From Marinimicrobium sp. C6131 (lineage in GTDB: Bacteria > Pseudomonadota > Gammaproteobacteria > Pseudomonadales > Cellvibrionaceae), in the NCBI RefSeq assembly GCF_026153455.1, contig NZ_CP110629.1, forward strand, positions 2,604,001-2,668,000: a stretch of 64,000 nucleotides of DNA. The letters run 5' to 3'. A program made the translations under genes and the position numbers. How positions within the stretch are numbered: position 1 is the first letter of the stretch; the number at the start of each line of letters is the position of its first letter. The notes beneath the pieces are model-generated. The model made no database searches, was not told where the DNA came from, and saw only the letters and a program-made list of their open reading frames with translations. This document shows, piece by piece, positions 16,844 through 25,311 of this stretch.

Positions 16844-19800
16844 TTATTCGCCACGCTTTTCCAGGTCGTTGAGCAGCCCATTCAGGCTCGCCGCCTTCGG
16901 CTTCACCAGCCAGAATTTACCGATGTAGTCATCGAAGTTGTCGAGCAGGTGTTGGCCCCACTCACTGTCGGTTTCCGCGGTAAACTCGGCAATCACGCCT
17001 CGTAAGTAATTGCGGTGCGCCTCAAGGGATTCGCAATCTACCCGATGGATATCCACCAGCTCGTGGTTATAGCGATCAACGAAACTGTTGTCTTCATCCA
17101 GCACAAAGGCAAAACCACCGGTCATACCCGCACCGAAGTTCACCCCGGTGCGACCCAGCACGGTCACCACACCACCGGTCATATACTCACAGCAGTGATC
17201 GCCCGCGCCTTCCACCACCACGTGAGCACCGGAGTTACGCACGCCACAGCGCTCGCCGGCCTGGCCGGCTGCGAACAGCTTGCCGCCGGTTGCGCCGTAC
17301 AGACAGGTATTGCCCATAATGCTGGTGTCCTGCGACTTGAAGCCGGAGTTGCGCGGTGGGCGCAGCACCAGTTTACCGCCGGCCATGCCTTTACCGACGT
17401 AGTCGTTGGCGTCGCCTTCCAGATAAATGTAAAGGCCGCCGGCGTTCCATACGCCCAGGCTCTGCCCGGCCACACCGGTCAGTTTCAGCGTGATGGGGTT
17501 GTCCGCCATGCCCTGGTTGCCGTGACGTTTGGCAATTTCACCGCTGATCCGCGCGCCGATGGAGCGGTCGCAGTTGGTCACGGTAAAGGCGTACTCACCA
17601 CCGGACTTGCGCTCGATTGCCGGCAGCACTTCCTTGACCATGGCCTCGGCCAGCTCGCCTTTGTCGAACGGCTCGTTGCGATCCACGCCACACATCTGGG
17701 GCTTGGTTTCCAGGAACTTGTCGGTGTACGTAATGCGGCTCAGATCCAGACGCTTCTGCTTGCTGGTCTGGCCTTCAATGGCCTCCAGAAGATCGACACG
17801 GCCCACCAGCTCGCCCAGACTGCGCAGTCCCAGACGGGCCAACCACTCGCGGGTTTCTTCGGCGATAAACTTGAAGAAGTTCATCGCCATTTCAACCGTG
17901 CCGATGTAGTGGTTCTGGCGAAGGTCGTCGCGCTGCGTCGCCACACCGGTGGCGCAGTTGTTCAAATGACAGATGCGCAGGTATTTACAGCCCATTGCCA
18001 CCATCGGGCCGGTACCGAAGCCGAAGCTCTCGGCGCCGAGCATGGCCGCCTTGATGACGTCCAGACCGGTTTTCAGACCGCCGTCGGTCTGCACCCGGAC
18101 CTTGTCACGCAGGTCGTTGGCGCGCAGGGTCTGGTGAGTTTCACTCAGACCCAACTCCCAGGGGGAGCCCGCATAGCGGATGGAGGTCAACGGACTGGCC
18201 GCGGTACCGCCGTCATAGCCGGAGATGGTGATCAGGTCCGCATAGGCCTTGGCCACGCCGGCGGCAATCGTGCCGACCCCGGGGCGGGATACCAGCTTCA
18301 CAGACACTTGCGCATCCGGGTTGACCTGCTTGAGGTCGAAAATCAGCTGCGCCAGATCTTCAATGGAGTAAATGTCGTGGTGCGGCGGCGGTGAAATCAG
18401 AGTCACGCCGGGTACCGAGTAGCGCAGCCGGGCAATCAGCTCGTTCACCTTGCCGCCGGGCAACTGGCCGCCCTCACCGGGCTTGGCGCCTTGGGCGACC
18501 TTGATCTGCAGCACTTCGGCATTGACCAGGTAATGCGGGGTCACGCCGAATCGGCCGGAGGCGATCTGCTTGATCTTGGACACCTTGTCGGTGCCAAAAC
18601 GGGCCGGATCTTCCCCGCCCTCACCGCTGTTGGAGCGGCCACCGAGACGGTTCATCGCCTGAGCCAGACACTCGTGCGCTTCCGGTGACAGCGCGCCGAG
18701 GGACATGCCCGCGGAATCGAAGCGTTTGATGATGGCTTCGATGGGCTCCACTTCGCTCAGCGGAATGGCCTGAGCGCTGTCTTCTTTGACTTTCAACAGG
18801 TCACGCAGCGTCGCCACCGGGCGCTCATTGACCAGGCTGGAGTAATCGCGCCACAGGCTGTACTCGCCCGTCTGCACGGCACGCTGCAGGGTCTGGATCA
18901 CGTCCGGGTTGAAGGCGTGGTATTCCTGACCGTGAACGTATTTGAGGATGCCGCCCTGCACCAGGGGCTTGCGGGCCAACCAGGCGGTGCTGGCAATGAT
19001 CTTCTGGTCTTCTTCCAGATCCGGGAAACCGGCGCCCTGAATACGGGACTGAGTGCCCTCAAAACAGGTGTCCACCACTTCATCGGCCAGACCGACGGCT
19101 TCGAACAGCTGAGCGCCCCGGTAGGAGGTGATGGTGGAGATGCCCATCTTGGACAGAATTTTCAACAGCCCTTTGTCGACCCCCTTGCGGTAGCCCTTAT
19201 ACGCCTGATCGGTATCCAGTTGCAGCTCGCCGGTTTCCATCAGGTTGTTGAGCACGTAGTAGCTCAGGTACGGGTAGACCGCAGTCGCACCGTAGCCAAT
19301 CAGGGTCGCGATCTGGTGGGAATCTCGGGCCGTGCCGGTTTCAACGATGATGTTGGCATCGCAGCGCAGGCCCACCTTGGTCAGGTGGTGATGCACGGCA
19401 CCGGTAGCGAGCAGCGCATGGATCGGCAACTGGCCTTTTTCCAGATTGTTGTCGCTCAGTACCAACAGTACCTTACCCGACTTTACCTGTTCGGCAGCGT
19501 CGTCGCACAGCTTGGCGATGGCCTGCTTGAGGTTGTACTGAGCCGGATCGTAATTAAGCGACAATACCGATGCCTCATAGCCCGGACGCGGGATGTCCTG
19601 CAGGGCACGGAATTTGGCCGGAGACAGAACCGGTGAGCGCAGGATCACCCGGTCGGCGTGCTCTTCGGTCTCTTCATAAACCGACAGTTCACGCCCCAGA
19701 CAGGTCTCCAGAGACATGACGATGGCTTCGCGCAGCGGGTCAATGGCCGGGTTGGTCACCTGGGCAAACTGCTGACGGAAGTAGTCATACAGCGGGCGCT

Positions 19801-21298
19801 GTTTGGCCGACAGTACCGCCATGGGAGTGTCGTCACCCATGGAACCAACCGCTTCCTGGCCGCCCTCGGCGAGCGGACGCAGCACCTGGTCACGCTCCTC
19901 AAAGGTGACCTGGTACATTTTCATGTAGGCCTTGAGCTGCTCTTCGGTCAGGCCATTTTCGGCCACATCGTCTTCCAGCGTGGACTCGATGCGCAGCGAC
20001 TTCTCTTTCAGCCACTGCTTGTAGGGCTGACGGCCCTTGAGCTGCTCATCAATGTCCTTGGTGTGGTACAGCTTGCCGGTTTCGGTATCCACCGACAGAA
20101 TCTGGCCCGGCCCGAGGCGGCCCTTGGCCACGACGTCTTCCGGCTTGTACTTGTACACGCCGACTTCCGAGGCCACGGTAATAATGTCGTCTTTGGTGAT
20201 CACCCAGCGCGACGGCCGCAGGCCGTTGCGGTCCAGGGTACAGACGGCGTAGCGGCCATCGGTAATCACCAGGCCCGCCGGGCCATCCCAGGGCTCGACG
20301 TGCATGGAGTTGTATTCGTAGAAGGCGCGCAACTGCGGGTCCATGTGTTCGACGTTCTGCCAGGCTGGCGGAACCAGCATGCGGACTGCGCGGTGCAGCT
20401 CCATGCCCCCGGTAATCAGCACTTCCAGCATATTGTCCAGGCTGGACGAGTCAGACCCCTCCCGATTGACCAGCGGCGCGACGCGCTCGAGATCCGGCAG
20501 CAGCGGTGTGCTGAACTTGGAAGTACGGGCCACGGACCAGTTGCGGTTGCCCATCACGGTGTTGATTTCACCATTGTGGGCCAACATCCGGAACGGCTGA
20601 GCCAGCGGCCACTGAGGCAGCGTGTTGGTGGAGAAGCGCTGATGGAATACGCAGATGGCCGTTTCCAGGCGCGGGTCGGCCAGGTCGGCGAAGAATTTGG
20701 GCAGATCCACCGGCATCATCAACCCTTTATAGGAGATGACGCTGGAGCTGAAACTGGCGATGTAGAACGCTTTGTCTTCGGCCAGACGCTTTTCGGCCTG
20801 ACGGCGGGCGAGGAACAGCCGGGCGTTGAACTGCTCGAGACTCAGGCCGCCGTCGTTGTTGATAAAAAGGTGGTTGAAGCGTGGCAGGGACTCCAGGGCA
20901 ATCGGCCCCAGGCAACTACTGTCCACGGGCACATCACGCCAGCCAGCCGGGCTCAGTTCCTGAGCGCGCAGCTCTTCCTCAACCACATCCCGCGCTTTCT
21001 GGGCTCTCGCGTCATCGGTGCTGAGCATGATGGCGCCCACCCCGTAGACGTCGGTCAGCTCGGCACCGCAAGCCTCTTTGGCGACGGTACGCAGGAAGCC
21101 ATCCGGCTTCTGCAGCAGCAGACCGCAACCGTCACCGGTTTTGCCATCCGCCGCAATACCGCCGCGGTGGGTCATGCAGGTCAAGGACTCGATGGCAGTT
21201 TCCAACAGGCGATGACTGGCCTTGCCCTTCAAATGGGCAATCAAGCCAAAGCCGCAGTTGTCTTTAAACTCATCTAACCTGTAGAGGCCCGTGGTCAT
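16844..21298 (-). CDS. gltB: Glutamate synthase large subunit
   Basis: A 1484-residue GOGAT alpha subunit, which makes two glutamates from glutamine and 2-oxoglutarate. Start ATG 21298 (MTTGLYRL) gives a 14-residue propeptide before Cys15 of CGFGLIAH, the Ntn glutaminase nucleophile after cleavage. The central and FMN domains are present. The 3Fe-4S cluster motif is CKYLRICHLNNCATG, and the C-terminal GXGXG-like beta-helix contains GDHCCEYMTGG. The frame extends upstream to 21340 but that part has no ribosome site and overlaps a regulatory palindrome. The upstream region holds a CRP-type site, a terminator and a promoter. In Pseudomonas the preceding gene is the DamX-like one; here an Ig-like lipoprotein gene intervenes. 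Confidence 0.97.
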   Translation of the reverse strand: MTTGLYRLDEFKDNCGFGLIAHLKGKASHRLLETAIESLTCMTHRGGIAADGKTGDGCGLLLQKPDGFLRTVAKEACGAELTDVYGVGAIMLSTDDARAQKARDVVEEELRAQELSPAGWRDVPVDSSCLGPIALESLPRFNHLFINNDGGLSLEQFNARLFLARRQAEKRLAEDKAFYIASFSSSVISYKGLMMPVDLPKFFADLADPRLETAICVFHQRFSTNTLPQWPLAQPFRMLAHNGEINTVMGNRNWSVARTSKFSTPLLPDLERVAPLVNREGSDSSSLDNMLEVLITGGMELHRAVRMLVPPAWQNVEHMDPQLRAFYEYNSMHVEPWDGPAGLVITDGRYAVCTLDRNGLRPSRWVITKDDIITVASEVGVYKYKPEDVVAKGRLGPGQILSVDTETGKLYHTKDIDEQLKGRQPYKQWLKEKSLRIESTLEDDVAENGLTEEQLKAYMKMYQVTFEERDQVLRPLAEGGQEAVGSMGDDTPMAVLSAKQRPLYDYFRQQFAQVTNPAIDPLREAIVMSLETCLGRELSVYEETEEHADRVILRSPVLSPAKFRALQDIPRPGYEASVLSLNYDPAQYNLKQAIAKLCDDAAEQVKSGKVLLVLSDNNLEKGQLPIHALLATGAVHHHLTKVGLRCDANIIVETGTARDSHQIATLIGYGATAVYPYLSYYVLNNLMETGELQLDTDQAYKGYRKGVDKGLLKILSKMGISTITSYRGAQLFEAVGLADEVVDTCFEGTQSRIQGAGFPDLEEDQKIIASTAWLARKPLVQGGILKYVHGQEYHAFNPDVIQTLQRAVQTGEYSLWRDYSSLVNERPVATLRDLLKVKEDSAQAIPLSEVEPIEAIIKRFDSAGMSLGALSPEAHECLAQAMNRLGGRSNSGEGGEDPARFGTDKVSKIKQIASGRFGVTPHYLVNAEVLQIKVAQGAKPGEGGQLPGGKVNELIARLRYSVPGVTLISPPPHHDIYSIEDLAQLIFDLKQVNPDAQVSVKLVSRPGVGTIAAGVAKAYADLITISGYDGGTAASPLTSIRYAGSPWELGLSETHQTLRANDLRDKVRVQTDGGLKTGLDVIKAAMLGAESFGFGTGPMVAMGCKYLRICHLNNCATGVATQRDDLRQNHYIGTVEMAMNFFKFIAEETREWLARLGLRSLGELVGRVDLLEAIEGQTSKQKRLDLSRITYTDKFLETKPQMCGVDRNEPFDKGELAEAMVKEVLPAIERKSGGEYAFTVTNCDRSIGARISGEIAKRHGNQGMADNPITLKLTGVAGQSLGVWNAGGLYIYLEGDANDYVGKGMAGGKLVLRPPRNSGFKSQDTSIMGNTCLYGATGGKLFAAGQAGERCGVRNSGAHVVVEGAGDHCCEYMTGGVVTVLGRTGVNFGAGMTGGFAFVLDEDNSFVDRYNHELVDIHRVDCESLEAHRNYLRGVIAEFTAETDSEWGQHLLDNFDDYIGKFWLVKPKAASLNGLLNDLEKRGE

Positions 21299-21332
21299 AC
21301 GCTGTCTCTCTTGATACCGATAAAATCCGGAG

Positions 21333-21348
21333 TGTGACACAGCTCACA
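21333..21348. promoter_or_regulatory. CRP/Vfr-type binding site upstream of gltB
   Basis: TGTGACACAGCTCACA is a second perfect TGTGA-N6-TCACA palindrome, 35 bases before the gltB start codon. A candidate -10 box TATCAA (21311-21316, minus strand) lies downstream. The site is also downstream of a stronger promoter at 21399-21427, so activation and roadblock repression are both possible. Confidence 0.65.
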
Positions 21349-21356
21349 CCCCAGAC

Positions 21357-21381
21357 AAAAAAGCCCCTCCAAAAAGGGGCC
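21357..21381 (-). terminator. Rho-independent terminator in the gltB leader
   Basis: On the minus strand GGCCCC and GGGGCT-type arms (GCCCCT / AGGGGC) form a hairpin directly followed by six T residues. It lies upstream of gltB on the gltB strand, only about 10 bases after the start predicted for the promoter at 21399-21427. It is therefore a candidate attenuator, or an insulator from upstream transcription. Confidence 0.7.
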
Positions 21382-21398
21382 AGGCAAATGGGCGCAGC

Positions 21399-21427
21399 AT
21401 ATTACCCGCAAGTGGCCCCAAAGGCAA
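21399..21427 (-). promoter_or_regulatory. Strong sigma-70 promoter in the gltB leader
   Basis: On the minus strand TTGCCT (21422-21427), a 17-base spacer and TAATAT (21399-21404) give a near-consensus promoter with a predicted start near 21392. A terminator begins about 10 bases downstream. Confidence 0.6.
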
Positions 21428-21733
21428 GACAAGCGGGATCCTCAGCACCCAACAATAAAGCGAATTTCGGCGAAATCAGGAGTAAATTCAGGGAATTTCA
21501 GAAAACGGTCGCTAACGGTCCCGCACCGACCGGTCCGACCGGATCAATCGGCGGACGCATGAATAATGGCATTGTGCCTCACCGGTGCCGCCCGCAAACG
21601 GCCTAAAACCACCTGACAAGCTGCACAACCAAGCTATCACAAATCCCGCTCAATGCCTACAAACTCGCTCAATGGGCCATCTGAGGGTGCCAGCGTACTT
21701 TATTCCGCCTCAAATCTAGGCTAAGTTAGGTTC

Positions 21734-21745
21734 GTGTTATAACAC
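21734..21745. promoter_or_regulatory. 12-bp palindrome in the lipoprotein gene promoter region
   Basis: GTGTTATAACAC is a perfect palindrome 38 bases before the Ig-like lipoprotein start and contains a TATAAC -10-like hexamer. It could be an operator overlapping the promoter. The rest of the 21428-21733 gap shows no gene; it is more AT-rich than the surroundings. Confidence 0.4.
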
Positions 21746-21782
21746 CCGCTTATTAAAAACACCGGTAATTCAGGAAGACACC

Positions 21783-23672
21783 ATGAATAAATTAACTTTT
21801 AGGAGCGCAGGCTTCAGCATCTTTGCCGCGCTGATTCTAAGCCTCGCCCTGGCAGGCTGCGGCAGTGACGACAACGATTCACGTCTCGACAACATCAACA
21901 ATAACGGCAACACCGGGGGCGGCTCCGATGATGGAGGTACCGGCGATAGCAGCGGCGACAATGGAGGAGACGGCGATACGGAAGATCAGACCTCCCAACT
22001 TGGACGGGGCGTTGGCAGCAACTTTGTAGAAGGTGAAATCGCCGTTGACTTACCATCGGATAGCTCCTTATCCGCAGGTGGGAGCACTATCTTGGAAGTC
22101 ACCCTCGTCAATGACCAGGGCGACCTCATCAACGAGCAGGTGACTGTCTCCTTTAGCTCAAGCTGTATTTCTTCAGGTGGTGCCAGACTGCTGGGAACAG
22201 ACGAAGAGTCTGAGACGGCCGTCACTACCAGCACTGGTAGTGCCTCCGTCACATATCAGGCAACAGGCTGCGTCGGAGAAGATGAAGTTGTAGCAAACGC
22301 TTCTAGCGAAAGTCGTTCGGGCATAAACAGCGCCAGAGCCACCATAAACGTTGAACAGGATACTCTCGACCAGGTTCAGTTTATCGGGGCGTCCCCCAGC
22401 GTCATTGGCATCAGAGGGATGGGCGCACAAACGACAAGCTCAGAAGTCGTATTTAAGGTAGTTGGGGCCAACGGAAGTCCGATGCGAGAGGTACCGGTGA
22501 CATTCGCTCTAAGCTCAAACGCTCCTGCCGGTGCAAACCTGGCCAACGACAGCGGAACCACTAACAGTGAAGGCGAAGTTACAGCCAGAGTCAGAGCCGG
22601 AACTGGGGCAGGCGTTGCGAATGTCATTGCAACAGCCAACGGCGTCTCCACCCTTTCTCGGCAACTTGTGATCACCACTACTATTCCAACACAGCGCCAC
22701 ACCAGCCTATCGGCGTCAGACCTTTACCCCGTAGCATGGAACACTGATGGTGTGGAAAGCGAGCTCACTATTCGTTTGGGGGATCAAAACAACAACCACA
22801 TTCCCGAAGGCACCGCCGTTTATTTCACTGCCAGTGCCGGGGTTGTTGATGCAGAGTGCCTTACCGGAGAAAACAGCGCCTGCTCTGTCACCTGGAGAAG
22901 TCAAGGCCAGCGCCCGATGGGATCCGGCGGAGTAACATTGCATGAAGAGCCACCTTATGCTCGCTGCCCCGGCACCGAGGAGTGTCGCGCCGGCCGTGTT
23001 TATGTGCTCGCATCCACAGAGGGCAACGAGTCGTTTATCGACATTAATAGCAATGGCCTTTTCGATGTAGGAACAGACCTCTTTGCGGCAAATGGAAACT
23101 GCGCCCCGAGCGTCCCAAGATCCTATATCCCACCCGCGCCCATTGACCAAGCATGCGATGACCTTGGACCATCTTATCTGGATACCAACTTCAATGGCAC
23201 CATGGAAAATGATGAAATCGTGCGCGACCCCACAGAGAGAAACAACCTCTACAACGGAATTCTGTGCCGCTCTGAGGATCATGAAGCGGGCCTCTGTAGC
23301 CGGGAGGGCATCACTATTCGAGAGAGCACTATGCTGGTTATGGCCAGCCCATGGAGCAACCCGCTCATCCCGGGCTTGCCGTCGAGCGTAGAGTTGGGGC
23401 TTAATGAATCGGCTCGATATGACCTCATAATCGCAGACGAAAATGGAAACGGCATGCCCGCTGGCACACAAATCGAAATTAATGAAGAGTTTGCGGAGAA
23501 TGTCACCTTCACTTTGAGCCGAGATACCCTGGGCGAATCTTCTGAACCGTCGAGAGTCTCGCTTCAATTGAAAGCCGATGACACTGAATCTGTTACAGGG
23601 TCGTTCGTTCTAAGTATTACCTATGAGGGTGCTCAGACCAACTACGGTCCGATTGAAATCACAGCGCCGTAA
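21783..23672 (+). CDS. Lipoprotein with bacterial Ig-like (invasin-type) repeats
   Basis: A 629-residue outer-surface protein. The signal peptide ends in a lipobox (LALAGC, Cys about 23), followed by a Gly/Asp/Asn-rich low-complexity linker to about residue 75. Then come Big_1-like Ig domains: SLSAGGSTILEVTLVNDQG with a sheet to about residue 195, and a second with MREVPVTFAL and NSEGEVTARV to about 300. Further strands continue to the end, where a last Ig-like segment begins GLNESARYDLIIADENGNG. Two EF-hand-like loops occur at about 420-432 (DINSNGLFDVGTD) and 467-478 (DTNFNGTMENDE), so calcium binding is likely. AGGAAG precedes ATG 21783. Base composition is visibly more AT-rich than neighbours, and the gene interrupts conserved gene order, which suggests acquisition. 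Confidence 0.8.
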   Translation: MNKLTFRSAGFSIFAALILSLALAGCGSDDNDSRLDNINNNGNTGGGSDDGGTGDSSGDNGGDGDTEDQTSQLGRGVGSNFVEGEIAVDLPSDSSLSAGGSTILEVTLVNDQGDLINEQVTVSFSSSCISSGGARLLGTDEESETAVTTSTGSASVTYQATGCVGEDEVVANASSESRSGINSARATINVEQDTLDQVQFIGASPSVIGIRGMGAQTTSSEVVFKVVGANGSPMREVPVTFALSSNAPAGANLANDSGTTNSEGEVTARVRAGTGAGVANVIATANGVSTLSRQLVITTTIPTQRHTSLSASDLYPVAWNTDGVESELTIRLGDQNNNHIPEGTAVYFTASAGVVDAECLTGENSACSVTWRSQGQRPMGSGGVTLHEEPPYARCPGTEECRAGRVYVLASTEGNESFIDINSNGLFDVGTDLFAANGNCAPSVPRSYIPPAPIDQACDDLGPSYLDTNFNGTMENDEIVRDPTERNNLYNGILCRSEDHEAGLCSREGITIRESTMLVMASPWSNPLIPGLPSSVELGLNESARYDLIIADENGNGMPAGTQIEINEEFAENVTFTLSRDTLGESSEPSRVSLQLKADDTESVTGSFVLSITYEGAQTNYGPIEITAP

Positions 23673-23687
23673 TATATTTGCCTGACC

Positions 23688-23707
23688 GCCGGTGGCCCCC
23701 CACCGGC
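23688..23707. terminator. Convergent stem-loop
   Basis: GCCGGTGG and CCACCGGC form an 8-bp GC-rich stem with a CCCC loop between the stop codons of the Ig-like lipoprotein gene and the DamX-like gene. It lacks a T run, so it is a bidirectional stem-loop that may slow or end transcription from both sides. Confidence 0.5.
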
Positions 23708-23713
23708 TACCAC

Positions 23714-25285
23714 TTACAGCCCGCGACTTTCCTTAATTTCTTCATGTATATCAGACATGACGCGGGGCCAAGGTCCCGCCTTCCTCTGCTCTTCAGGTAA
23801 GTCTCTGATGGCCTCTCTGGCCGACTCAGTGCCTGAATAGCGACCGGTTACCACCACAAACCAGGGTTTCCCCTGACGGCGGGTTTCGAAGCTCAGGAGC
23901 TGTTCCCGGTTGGGCTGCGCCTCAATATAGCGATCCACCGATGCCCGGGAGCTGGCACCCAGGAGTTGCAGGGTGTACTCCGAAGCGCGCCAGGAGAGCA
24001 GCACCTGCTCATCTTCCGGGATGTCGGGCAAGCTGGAAGCCTGAGCAACGGTCGACTCTTCCGAAGGGGGTTGCTCAGCCGGCGTTTCCGCCTGGGCCGC
24101 TGGCGCCGATACTTCCTCGGGCTCAGACGCTTCGTCAGGCTGTGGGGTTTCCGGACGCTCCTCGACCGACGGTTCGGGGGACAACAATTCCGGTTGCGCC
24201 CGCTCTGGCGTGACCGGTGTTGGTGTCTGGGTGGTTTCCGCAGAAGGCTCTGGCCCTGTGCGGTTGGACGCCTCGTTGTTGGACGACAGCGTCAGGGTCT
24301 GGGTTTCTCTCGACTCGGGTAGCCGTGTTGTGGATTCACGCTCTGCGGTTTCGGAATCGCCCTGGTAGATAAACACCATCAGCAACACACCGAGCAGCAC
24401 GGCAATCACCACGATGTGCACCAGCGGCAGGGCATTGCGACGCGTACCCGGCATGCCCGAGCTGGCGCGTGCCGAGACCGACTCAAGCAACCAGCGACGG
24501 GCCTGCTCGTGCAACCGCGGCAGCCGCCCCTCGGCGCGACGCCACCAGGGCTCAACCTTTTCCTCGGTGAACAGCTCCGGCCCCATATAGTCGGCCATCT
24601 CCATGCGGAAATTGAGGTAATCGGTGGCTTCCTCAAGGGAGAATGGCGAAAGTTCAAAGTCGTGGATCAGCACGTCGTGCATATTGAACTGATCCAGGCG
24701 CGACACCATCTCGGAGTCAGCAAACAGTACGATGTGCAGGCGCCGACCGGTGGAATCCTGCCCCTGCAGCAGACTGATCAGGGCGCCGAGTGTTTTCTCG
24801 TCCAGGTGGTGGGCATCATCGATGATCGTCAGCGCCAGGCGGTCCTCTTCGTCCGCTACCTGGGCGAAATGACGCAGCGCGGCCAACAGGCGTCCTACTG
24901 AGGGGTTTTCGTCCACCGAGAGGGCAAAGTGCCGGGCCATCTGCCCCAGCACCGCTTCGGCGCCCGCGCCGGGCTCGGCGGCGAGCAGGCAGATTTCATC
25001 GTCAAATTGGAAGCTGTTGGCCAATTCAAGGGCAACGCGACTTTTACCCACGCCGGGCTTGCCCAACACCGCCAGCAAGCTGGCGCTGAACTGACACAGA
25101 TGCTGCAGTTGTTCCAGCAGGGCGCGTCGGCCACCCCCCCCAAAAAACGCAAACTCCGGATCGTTTCGGAAGGGGTCTTCACTCAAACCATAATATTGAC
25201 GATAGTCCGCCACAGGGGAATCCGGGATGGCCGACTGAGCCGCGACGCCGTCTTGATCCGAGCTGTCTGTTGGGCCGGTATTCAT
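23714..25285 (-). CDS. DamX-like AAA ATPase with SPOR domain
   Basis: A 523-residue bitopic inner-membrane protein. The cytosolic N-terminal part is an ExeA-like AAA ATPase with Walker A GKPGVGKS (residues 75-82) and Walker B LTIIDDAHHL. A single membrane helix follows (about 290-312, VHIVVIAVLLGVLLMVFIY), then a long Pro/Glu/Thr-rich periplasmic linker and a C-terminal SPOR domain (about 440-515, YTLQLLGASSRASVDRYI). SPOR domains bind denuded septal glycan, so a cell-division role is expected. Position after aroB matches damX in enterics and the PA5037-type gene in Pseudomonas. GGGAGAG precedes ATG 25285. Confidence 0.88.
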   Translation of the reverse strand: MNTGPTDSSDQDGVAAQSAIPDSPVADYRQYYGLSEDPFRNDPEFAFFGGGGRRALLEQLQHLCQFSASLLAVLGKPGVGKSRVALELANSFQFDDEICLLAAEPGAGAEAVLGQMARHFALSVDENPSVGRLLAALRHFAQVADEEDRLALTIIDDAHHLDEKTLGALISLLQGQDSTGRRLHIVLFADSEMVSRLDQFNMHDVLIHDFELSPFSLEEATDYLNFRMEMADYMGPELFTEEKVEPWWRRAEGRLPRLHEQARRWLLESVSARASSGMPGTRRNALPLVHIVVIAVLLGVLLMVFIYQGDSETAERESTTRLPESRETQTLTLSSNNEASNRTGPEPSAETTQTPTPVTPERAQPELLSPEPSVEERPETPQPDEASEPEEVSAPAAQAETPAEQPPSEESTVAQASSLPDIPEDEQVLLSWRASEYTLQLLGASSRASVDRYIEAQPNREQLLSFETRRQGKPWFVVVTGRYSGTESAREAIRDLPEEQRKAGPWPRVMSDIHEEIKESRGL

Positions 25286-25311
25286 AAACGCTCTCCCGGA
25301 AAGGGTGTTCG

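Noticed and set aside
19658..21277. 539-codon open frame opposite gltB
   Set aside because: Antisense shadow of the well-supported gltB gene, without domain or start signal.
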